DNA of 14,327 nt from Clostridia bacterium. GTDB lineage: Bacteria; Bacillota; Clostridia; Christensenellales; UBA1242. The notes under the pieces were generated by a model. It was not told the DNA's origin and did not search any database. It saw only the letters and a list, made by a program, of their open reading frames with translations. Of the stretch, positions 6,040-11,898 are shown in pieces. The stretch lies in the NCBI GenBank assembly GCA_028694075.1, contig JAQUUD010000033.1, positions 1 to 14,327 of the forward strand, given 5' to 3'. The position numbers were made by a program, and so were the translations under genes. How positions within the stretch are numbered: position 1 is the stretch's first letter; each line of letters begins with the position of its first letter.

Positions 6040-6624
6040 ATGGAGGGGAAAGTGCAAAAAGAAGGATTGACAAATTTTAATTACTATTTACAATATTTTT
6101 CTTTGCTTGAAGAAAGAGTTGAGAACATTTCAAAGTATATATCAATTGAAAAAGACAATTTGCAAACATACTCTGTAGTATTATCTAGCATTATTCAAGA
6201 TGCTTGCAGTGTGGTTAATGGAATTTGTGTTGATTTGTGCAAGAAACATTCGATTTGCAAAACTAAATATGATATGAAAGACTTTAAATTTGTTTTTATT
6301 GAGTATTATAGGTCATCTTTTGGAAATGGAGTTTTATTTAGTAATTATAAAATCTTTCCTTGGGAAAAAATATCTATTAACATCGAAAAATCTATTAATG
6401 ATATCCCTAGTCCAATATGGTGGAATGATTATAATGCCATAAAACATGGCGGTTTTGATAATTTTAACAAAGCAACACTTAAAAATGCAATTTCTGCCGT
6501 TGCCGCAGTATTTTCTTTGTTGCAAATGATTGATTATAGTATCTTAGGAGATACAATTTGTAATTGGAAAGGTTCATTTAGGGCTCATGGAAATTACATC
6601 AAAGATAAGGGTTGGGAATGTTAA
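6040..6624 (+). CDS. Small helical protein with HEPN-like YNxIKH motif (up to 194 aa)
   Basis: The protein looks all-alpha. It has an N-terminal helix (NYYLQYFSLLEERVENISKY), a segment YSVVLSSIIQDACSVVNGI, and a C-terminal part with WWNDYNAIKHGGFDNF (about 127-142) followed by a long helix TLKNAISAVAAVFSLLQMI. The polar residue plus Lys-His pattern before a terminal helix recalls HEPN-type proteins, but the Arg of the classic RxxxxH motif is absent, so RNase activity should not be assumed. It starts 9 bases after the nuclease gene and probably forms an operon with it. The start is uncertain: the ATG at 6040 has only a weak ribosome site, whereas GGAGG at 6041-6045 would suit the GTG at 6052. 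It may be a sensor, toxin or partner in the cassette. No named family is recognised. Confidence 0.65.
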   Translation: MEGKVQKEGLTNFNYYLQYFSLLEERVENISKYISIEKDNLQTYSVVLSSIIQDACSVVNGICVDLCKKHSICKTKYDMKDFKFVFIEYYRSSFGNGVLFSNYKIFPWEKISINIEKSINDIPSPIWWNDYNAIKHGGFDNFNKATLKNAISAVAAVFSLLQMIDYSILGDTICNWKGSFRAHGNYIKDKGWEC

Positions 6625-6794
6625 AAAACAGTTACTTAAAACAGACAAAACTTAATTTTTTTGCACCAATTTTTACTGATAACATATTAGCAATTATATA
6701 CGGAGGACTCCTAAGTCCAAATGAATATTAGTAAAAACACAATAGTGGTATACTTAAAAAAACAAATCTATATATATTGTGTAAAAATTTAAAA

Positions 6795-6825
6795 TCGGTA
6801 AAAATCGGTAAAGAATTTTTACCGA
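6795..6825. repeat. Inverted repeat with alternative pairing upstream of the tRNA-Arg promoter
   Basis: TCGGTAAAAAT (6795-6805) and ATTTTTACCGA (6815-6825) are exact complements with a 9-base loop. A second TCGGTAAA (6805-6812) overlaps the loop and is also complementary to the right arm. It sits directly before the -35 position of the tRNA-Arg promoter, so it may be an operator or a transcript hairpin. Confidence 0.65.
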
Positions 6826-6830
6826 ATAAC

Positions 6831-6859
6831 TTTTCTTTTATAAAATATCGTGCTATAAT
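6831..6859 (+). promoter_or_regulatory. Promoter of tRNA-Arg (extended -10)
   Basis: TGCTATAAT (6851-6859) is an extended -10 box with a perfect TATAAT. The -35 (TTTTCT at 6831) is weak, as expected for extended -10 promoters. The tRNA begins about 50 bases downstream. Confidence 0.55.
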
Positions 6860-6911
6860 TTACAAATCTTTGACCGTAATGTAAAACAAAGAACTATTTC
6901 CAAATTCATAT

Positions 6912-6988
<77 letters not shown>

Positions 6989-6992
6989 CGAA

Positions 6993-7018
6993 GCCACTAA
7001 AATTTAGCGGTTTTTTTT
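6993..7018 (+). terminator. Terminator of tRNA-Arg
   Basis: CCACTAAA and TTTAGCGG pair with one mismatch and are followed by eight T. It starts six bases after the CCA end. Confidence 0.75.
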
Positions 7019-7061
7019 GTAATGAAATATTTTATAAACTTTTTATGTATTGTTTTTATCA

Positions 7062-7092
7062 TTGACTTTAATGAGAATTATTCTAGTATATT
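7062..7092 (+). promoter_or_regulatory. Possible promoter with embedded palindrome before the 104-aa gene
   Basis: TTGACT at 7062 and TATATT at 7087 are spaced by 19 bases, longer than optimal. The palindrome AGAATTATTCT (7074-7084) lies in the spacer, an operator-like position. The surrounding 7-1-7 layout (TGAGAAT-T-ATTCTAG) resembles a degenerate Fur-family box. An alternative start signal is the extended -10 TGCTATAGT at 7124-7132. Confidence 0.35.
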
Positions 7093-7179
7093 AAATAATT
7101 AGTAAGTCCTCAAAACAAGCAAATGCTATAGTTAATATGTGAGAGTTTTAAAAGTAATTACATAATTAAGGAGAAGGAT

Positions 7180-7494
7180 ATGAAAGAATGCAAAATCTTA
7201 AAAACCGAAATAAGAAAAGATTTAAAAAATATTAGGTATTATTATATGTACAAAAAAGATATACAAGAAGCTGTAAAGTATGTTGGAGAGAATTATATAA
7301 GTAAAAAACTTGCAATGTACAATGATGCAATTCAAAAAACACCAATACAACTATACAATCTTTACTATAATTTATATATTCTTGGATACACCCAAGAGTA
7401 TTATTCAGACAAAGTTTGTTATAATGTGGCACACGTAAGTAGGTTAAACTCACAGTTGATCAATTTTTTATATACATATTTAAATAATAATTAG
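7180..7494 (+). CDS. Putative HTH regulator of mobile-element type (104 aa)
   Basis: The protein starts at an ATG with AAGGAG nearby. It opens with a charged region, then EIRKDLKNIRYYYMYKKDIQ, a helix (VKYVGENYISKKLAMYNDAI), and QLYNLYYNLYILGYTQEYYS. The final segment, VCYNVAHVSRLNSQLINFLY, has the look of a recognition helix, in the style of sigma-70 region 4 or ArpU-like regulators of phages and ICEs. I recall similar small proteins in clostridial mobile elements; the assignment is by pattern only. It sits alone between two oppositely oriented tRNA genes, with a palindrome in its putative promoter, so autoregulation is possible. Confidence 0.6.
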   Translation: MKECKILKTEIRKDLKNIRYYYMYKKDIQEAVKYVGENYISKKLAMYNDAIQKTPIQLYNLYYNLYILGYTQEYYSDKVCYNVAHVSRLNSQLINFLYTYLNNN

Positions 7495-7596
7495 TATAAT
7501 GTGTCAATTTAATTTTTTATAAAAACAGCCCAGTTTATCTCGTTGCATTGTTTTCCAATTTAAGCTAGGTTGTTTTTGTTGTTTTTCTCTACAAAA

Positions 7597-7655
7597 AATC
7601 GCGCCTGCCACACCATTAACGAATATATAATATTCATTGGTGTTCAAACGCGATT
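7597..7655 (-). terminator. Compound hairpin terminator of tRNA-Ser
   Basis: Three nested complementary segments are visible: AATCGCG (7597) with CGCGATT (7649), CACCA (7611) with TGGTG (7638), and GAATAT (7621) with ATATTC (7630). Leftward the outer stem runs into TTTTTTGT. It lies just past the tRNA-Ser 3' end. Confidence 0.7.
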
Positions 7656-7660
7656 GTGTT

Positions 7661-7748
7661 TGGCGGAGGACACAGGATTCGAACCTGCGGATGCTCTCAC
7701 ATCAACGGTTTTCAAGACCGCCGCATTAGACCGCTCTGCCAATCTTCC
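7661..7748 (-). tRNA. tRNA-Ser(UGA)
   Basis: The minus strand gives an 88-base tRNA with the long variable arm of serine tRNAs. The anticodon loop CTTGAAA has anticodon TGA, reading UCA. The variable arm is the TGTGAGAGCA region and the T-loop is TTCGAAT. Discriminator G and encoded CCA are present. The acceptor stem GGAAGAT pairs with GTCCTCC except for an A-C mismatch at the fourth pair and a T-G wobble at the seventh. The 3' end faces the mobile/defence DNA on its left. Confidence 0.95.
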
Positions 7749-7780
7749 ATATGGTTTTATTATCGCTTTTTTATTTAATT

Positions 7781-7809
7781 ATTATATTCTTTTTTTGTTT
7801 ATTTATTAA
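7781..7809 (-). promoter_or_regulatory. Promoter of tRNA-Ser
   Basis: On the minus strand TTAATA (4 of 6) is followed after 17 bases by a perfect TATAAT. The tRNA 5' end is 32 bases further on, a normal leader length. Confidence 0.6.
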
Positions 7810-7945
7810 GTCTTTATATTTTTTATGGTCACTCTTTTTAAAACATCAGATGCGATTCCAACCTTTTTTTATTATATCATTAAATTTTTGTTGTGTCAAT
7901 GATTTAAATCTTATTTTTTACTTTGTTTATCAAAATTACTTTGGC

Positions 7946-7960
7946 TTTCATAGTATGAAA
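7946..7960. promoter_or_regulatory. Perfect palindrome directly upstream of dpaA
   Basis: TTTCATA-G-TATGAAA is a perfect 7-1-7 palindrome ending one base before the ribosome site of dpaA. Its CATAGTATG core is also close to the sigma-K -10 form CATANNNTA, but no matching -35 AC is at the expected spacing. It may be an operator or a hairpin at the ribosome site. Confidence 0.45.
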
Positions 7961-7977
7961 TAGGGGGATTTTGAATA

Positions 7978-8766
7978 TTGAACTTTTTTATAGATTTATC
8001 CGATAAACGAAACAATTATATTGCAAATTCATTGTCAAATATAGGGCATACTGTAATTAAACATGATTTTGAGAATAATCAGGGAACCGCCGGCGATGGT
8101 TTCATTTTTTCGCCCGCTAAAAAATTTAGTTTAACTGAAATTGAAAGATTTCCGTCTGGGGTTATTGTTTTTGCTGGGAATTTAACAGAAGAATTAAAAT
8201 ATATTTTAAATAAAAAAAATATTAAACATATTAATCTTTTAAATGATGAAAATTTTGTTATTAAAAATGCGAAACTAACCGCCGAAGGCGTTTTGGCACT
8301 AATGATTGGTTGCACAGGGAAATCAATTTTTGAAAACAAGATTTTAATTCTTGGAAGTGGTCGAGTTGGGCTTGCCATTGCTTCCCTGCTTAACAAACTT
8401 ACTGTGAATTCAGACTTTGCAATTTTCCATAATGACAAATTTGCTATAGCAAGTTTTTATTGCAACAAAGTGGTTTTTAAAGATGAACTGCCTAACGAAA
8501 TCGGAAAATATGACATAATCATAAACACAGTGCCGGCAAAAATATTAGATGATGAAATTTTAAATAAAATTAATAAAAAAGCAAGCATACTTGAAATTGC
8601 CTCTGTAAATTGTTTAAATAAAGATTTGTTAAACTTATATACTTTTAATTATATTTTGGCACCAGCATTGCCTCAGGTTTATAGCGCTGAAAGTGCCGGA
8701 ACAATAATGCTTGAAAGTATTTTAAAACAACTCAGCAACTTAAAAAATAATGATTATTGCAAATAA
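7978..8766 (+). CDS. dpaA: Dipicolinate synthase subunit A
   Basis: DpaA (SpoVFA) with DpaB oxidises dihydrodipicolinate to dipicolinic acid in the mother cell; DPA then fills the spore core. The frame gives 262 residues from a TTG start with AGGGGG ten bases upstream. An in-frame TGA sits two codons before, so no earlier start is possible. The N-terminus (DKRNNYIANSLSNIGHTV) matches the family's opening. The Rossmann nucleotide-binding loop is ILILGSGRVGLA (residues 122-133). The C-terminus has APALPQVYSAESAGTIMLES, equivalent to the family's ALGLPGKVAPxTAG segment. It is shorter than the roughly 290-300 residues I expect, through shorter N- and C-terminal parts. It heads the dpaA-dpaB-asd-dapA array. 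The name is firm from motifs plus context. Confidence 0.9.
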   Translation: MNFFIDLSDKRNNYIANSLSNIGHTVIKHDFENNQGTAGDGFIFSPAKKFSLTEIERFPSGVIVFAGNLTEELKYILNKKNIKHINLLNDENFVIKNAKLTAEGVLALMIGCTGKSIFENKILILGSGRVGLAIASLLNKLTVNSDFAIFHNDKFAIASFYCNKVVFKDELPNEIGKYDIIINTVPAKILDDEILNKINKKASILEIASVNCLNKDLLNLYTFNYILAPALPQVYSAESAGTIMLESILKQLSNLKNNDYCK

Positions 8767-8930
8767 AATTTAAGTTTTAAAGCAAGATTTGTCATTTATT
8801 AAAGTTTAGTTGATGTTTTAAGACAGATGAAATTTTTATTAATAATGTAAGTTAATTTAAATTATAAAATTTAAATATATCGTATATTTAACAAATAGAA
8901 TTTTACATTTTACAATGCGGAGAAAAAAAA

Positions 8931-9509
8931 GTGAAAGATACAACAATAGGATTTGCCATAACAGGGTCATTTTGTACATTTTCAACGGTTTTAGATGTTC
9001 TAAAATCATTGAAAAATGAAGTTAAGAGAATTATTCCAATATTTTCTTTCAATGTTGCAAGTCAGGATACGAGATTTTATTCAGCCAAGAATTTCAGAGA
9101 AGAAATTGTTGACATAACAGGCGCAGAGCCAGTTGATACATTACAAAAAGCGGAACCGCTCGGTCCAAGCGGGTTGATTGATGTTATGGTGGTTGCACCA
9201 TGCACCGGCAACACGCTTGCAAAACTTGCAAATGCAATCACAGATACACCTGTTTTGATGGCGGTCAAATCTCAACTAAGAAATAATAAACCGGTTGTGA
9301 TTGCAATTTCAACAAATGATGCACTGGGTTTAAATTTGAAAAATATCGGCACATTGCTATTATCAAAAAACATATATATTGTGCCGTTTAAGCAGGATAA
9401 TCCTGTTGACAAGCCAAACTCATTGGCTTCGGATTATACATTAATTGGAAAAGCAATTATGGAAGCCAAAAAAGGCATTCAACTTCAACCAGTTGTAATT
9501 GCCAAATAA
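8931..9509 (+). CDS. dpaB: Dipicolinate synthase subunit B
   Basis: DpaB (SpoVFB) is the flavoprotein-fold partner of DpaA. The protein has 192 residues, close to the family length. The start is GTG with CGGAG about 9 bases upstream. The N-terminus TIGFAITGSFCTFSTVLDVL is the hallmark opening of the family. MVVAPCTGNTLAKLANAITD (about 79-98) is the flavoprotein-like AxCTGNTxAKLA motif, and a later NDALGLN segment and NIYIVPFKQDNP complete the pattern. It follows dpaA after a 164-base AT-rich gap, which is long for co-transcribed partners and could contain a promoter. No key residue appears missing. Confidence 0.95.
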   Translation: MKDTTIGFAITGSFCTFSTVLDVLKSLKNEVKRIIPIFSFNVASQDTRFYSAKNFREEIVDITGAEPVDTLQKAEPLGPSGLIDVMVVAPCTGNTLAKLANAITDTPVLMAVKSQLRNNKPVVIAISTNDALGLNLKNIGTLLLSKNIYIVPFKQDNPVDKPNSLASDYTLIGKAIMEAKKGIQLQPVVIAK

Positions 9510-9520
9510 TTTAAAACAAT

Positions 9521-9592
9521 TATTAAATTAATAAGATTTATTATAAAAAAATATTAAAAAATAATTTAAATATATTTTTATTAAATTAATAA
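9521..9592 (+). repeat. 14-base direct repeat in the dpaB-asd gap
   Basis: TATTAAATTAATAA occurs exactly at 9521-9534 and 9579-9592, separated by almost pure A/T sequence. In such biased DNA this may be chance or slippage. Confidence 0.5.
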
Positions 9593-9627
9593 AATTCTAA
9601 TATTGAAAATTTTTAAAGAAGGATAAA

Positions 9628-10620
9628 ATGAAACATAATATAGCAGTTGTGGGTGCAAGCGGACTTGTTGGCAGAAAAATTTTACAGTTGCTTGATGAGT
9701 TTGATATCGAAATAAATAATTTATATTTATATTCATCTGCCAAAAGTGCAGGCAAAATAATTAAATTTAAAGGAAATGGATATGTATTGCTGGAACTAAA
9801 ACAGGAAAATTTAGTGAGTAAAAAAATTGATTTTGCATTGTTTTCCGCCGGCAATTCTGTTTCAAAGGAATTTGCGCCAATGCTGGCACAAAGCGGAGCA
9901 ATTGTGATAGACAATTCCAGTTATTTTAGAATGCAAAGCGATGTTCCGTTGATTGTGCCGGAAGTTAATCCTGAAGCGATAAACACCCATAAAAACATCA
10001 TTTCAAACCCGAATTGCAGTACAATTCAAGCAATGGTTGTTTTAGCACCTTTGCACAAGCGTTATAAAATAAAAAAACTAGTTTTTTCAACTTATCAAGC
10101 GGTAAGCGGAGCAGGTCAAAAGGGTTGTGCAGACTTAAAAAATGGGATTGCCGGGAAAGAAAACAAATTTTTCCCACACCCAATCTTCAATAATATTTTG
10201 CCACACATAGATATTTTTTATGACGACGGATACACAAAAGAAGAATATAAAATGATTAATGAAACCAGAAAAATTTTAAACGATGAAAGCATTAAAATCA
10301 CAGCGACAGCCGTCAGAGTGCCCGTTTTTAATTGTCATAGCGAAAGTGTTAATGTTGAATTTGAAAAGCCTTGCGACATAAATGAAATAAAACAAATTTT
10401 AACTAATTCGGAAAATGTGATTGTCTTAGATGATTTCTTAAATTGCAGTTATCCGACCCCACTTCAAGCAACAGGCAAAAACGAAGTTTTTGTTGGAAGA
10501 ATAAGAAAAGATTTCAGTGTGGAAAGTGGTGCTAATTTATGGATTGTGGCTGATAATATCAGAAAAGGTGCGGCAACCAATGCCGTTCAAATATTAAAAT
10601 TATTAATAAATAAAAATTAA
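9628..10620 (+). CDS. asd: Aspartate-semialdehyde dehydrogenase
   Basis: Asd reduces aspartyl-4-phosphate with NADPH to aspartate semialdehyde, the substrate of DapA next door and the branch point to lysine, DPA, threonine and methionine. At 330 residues it has normal length. It has the N-terminal NADP loop VVGASGLVGRKIL (residues 7-19), DNSSYFRM, LIVPEVNPEAI, and the active-site NPNCSTIQ with the nucleophile at C130. QAVSGAGQKG and RVPVFNCHSESVNVEF follow, with H237. The residue before that His is Cys where Gly is usual. The C-terminal SGANLWIVADNIRKGAATNAVQ is canonical. The start has AGAAGGA eight bases upstream. Position between dpaB and dapA matches the Bacillus subtilis order, apart from the moved aspartokinase. 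Confidence 0.97.
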   Translation: MKHNIAVVGASGLVGRKILQLLDEFDIEINNLYLYSSAKSAGKIIKFKGNGYVLLELKQENLVSKKIDFALFSAGNSVSKEFAPMLAQSGAIVIDNSSYFRMQSDVPLIVPEVNPEAINTHKNIISNPNCSTIQAMVVLAPLHKRYKIKKLVFSTYQAVSGAGQKGCADLKNGIAGKENKFFPHPIFNNILPHIDIFYDDGYTKEEYKMINETRKILNDESIKITATAVRVPVFNCHSESVNVEFEKPCDINEIKQILTNSENVIVLDDFLNCSYPTPLQATGKNEVFVGRIRKDFSVESGANLWIVADNIRKGAATNAVQILKLLINKN

Positions 10621-10629
10621 ATGTAAAAA

Positions 10630-10661
10630 AATATTAATTATAAATAGAAAAAATTAATATT
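10630..10661 (+). repeat. Inverted repeat in the asd-dapA gap
   Basis: AATATTAATT (10630-10639) and AATTAATATT (10652-10661) are exact complements with a 12-base loop. It is an AT-only stem with no following T-run, so it is not a strong terminator. Confidence 0.45.
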
Positions 10662-10740
10662 AATAAATTGAAAAATAAAATCAGTAAAAATAATAATAAA
10701 AATAAATTAAAAATAAACAAAATTAAAGGAAAAATTACAA

Positions 10741-11628
10741 ATGACAATTTTTAAAGGTAGTGCAACAGCACTTGTTACCCCCTTTTCAGAATCGGGGACT
10801 GAAATAAATTTTGATGCATTGAAAGATTTAATTGATTTTCAAATCAGTAACGGAACAAAAGCACTTATAGTTTTGGGAACGACGGGCGAAGCATCAACAA
10901 TAACTCTTGAAGAGCGAATTAAGATAATTGAATGTGCTGTTTCACACACAAATAGACGTGTTCCGGTCATTGCTGGGGCCGGAAGCAATGACACAATGGT
11001 GGCGGTTAATAACAGCAAAATATATGAGAGTTTAGGCGTTGACGGTTTGCTGATTGTAACGCCTTATTATAACAAATGCACTCAAAAAGGCTTGATTGAG
11101 CATTATACTAAAATTTCTGACAATGTTAACTTGCCGATCATTTTATATAATGTTCCCGGCAGAACTGGCGTTAATATTTTGCCTTCAACTGTAAAAGAAC
11201 TGAGCAAAATTAAAAATATTACTGCAATCAAAGGAGCAAGCGGAAACCTTGAACAAGTTTCTGAAATTGCAAGAATTTGCGGAGATGATATTGATATTTA
11301 TTGTGGAGATGATGCTTTAATTCTGCCCGTTTTAAGCGTTGGTGGAAAAGGCGTTATAAGTGTTGCGAGTAATGTCGTGCCTGATTTAGTCAACAAATTA
11401 TGCGAAAGTTTTTTTGAAGGCGAAATTGAAGAAAGCCGACAATATCAATTTTTGTTAAACCCGCTGATTAAAGCGTTGTTTTTGGAAGTAAATCCAATAC
11501 CGGTTAAAACCGCACTTAATTTGATGAATAAAAAAGCCGGGGGTTTAAGATTGCCACTCACTTCAATGGAAACTGAAAATATCGAGATACTCAAAAGCGA
11601 AATGATTAAGTTAGAACTTATAAAATGA
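10741..11628 (+). CDS. dapA: 4-Hydroxy-tetrahydrodipicolinate synthase
   Basis: DapA condenses pyruvate with aspartate semialdehyde, the first committed step to dihydrodipicolinate, lysine and DPA. The protein has 295 residues, the normal length. Motifs are GSATALVTPF near the start, GTTGEAST with T47-T48, the YYNKCTQKGL segment, ILYNVPGRTG with Y136, and AIKGASGN with the Schiff-base lysine K164. The GDDALILPVLSVGGKGVISV segment and the C-terminal NPIPVKTALNLM are also canonical. The start has AAAGGA ten bases upstream. It closes the rightward array and is followed by a 270-base gap with a long hairpin, where transcription from both sides converges. The family assignment is certain; whether this copy is dedicated to sporulation is not visible. 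Confidence 0.97.
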   Translation: MTIFKGSATALVTPFSESGTEINFDALKDLIDFQISNGTKALIVLGTTGEASTITLEERIKIIECAVSHTNRRVPVIAGAGSNDTMVAVNNSKIYESLGVDGLLIVTPYYNKCTQKGLIEHYTKISDNVNLPIILYNVPGRTGVNILPSTVKELSKIKNITAIKGASGNLEQVSEIARICGDDIDIYCGDDALILPVLSVGGKGVISVASNVVPDLVNKLCESFFEGEIEESRQYQFLLNPLIKALFLEVNPIPVKTALNLMNKKAGGLRLPLTSMETENIEILKSEMIKLELIK

Positions 11629-11797
11629 AAAGAAATATCAGTTGATTTGTTGTTTGTTTTTCATTATTTGTTTTATTTATATCTATATGAAGAGCCGTGC
11701 TTGATTTTTAATAATCTTTTATAATTTTGCATTTAAAAATTGCTTCCCCATTTTGTATCCCTTAAAATAATGTTGCAAGTTAATATAAATAAGCAAA

Positions 11798-11872
11798 ATA
11801 ATAAAATAAATAATTAAAAAGAATAAATTTAATTAATTGGAATTAAATTTATTTTTTTATTTATTTTATTAT
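11798..11872. terminator. 75-base AT hairpin between convergent dapA and aspartokinase
   Basis: An outer 16-base exact complement (11798-11813 with 11857-11872) and an inner 13-base exact complement (11822-11834 with 11841-11853) form one long stem with an internal bulge and a six-base loop. It has A-rich and T-rich flanks on both sides and lies between two converging genes, so it is best read as a bidirectional terminator. The rest of the gap 11629-11898 shows nothing else. Confidence 0.6.
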
Positions 11873-11898
11873 TTTTAATGTTATTTTTATAATTAAAC

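Larger units (their letters stand above)
6625..6911. other. Intergenic region with palindromes before tRNA-Arg
   Basis: No convincing protein gene is present. It holds a palindromic GGAGG-containing element at 6702-6718 followed by a 23-codon ATG frame (6721-6792), the hairpin at 6795-6825 and the tRNA-Arg promoter. No intrinsic terminator for the defence cassette is apparent. Confidence 0.55.

Noticed and set aside
7570..7809. Rightward open frame across tRNA-Ser
   Set aside because: It is antisense to a complete tRNA and its terminator; peptides such as GFEPADALTS are the well-known false translation of tRNA-Ser complement.
8767..8930. Sigma-K promoter before dpaB (CGTATATTTA at 8881)
   Set aside because: It has two mismatches to the CATANNNTA form and no -35 at proper spacing; the AT bias makes such matches common.
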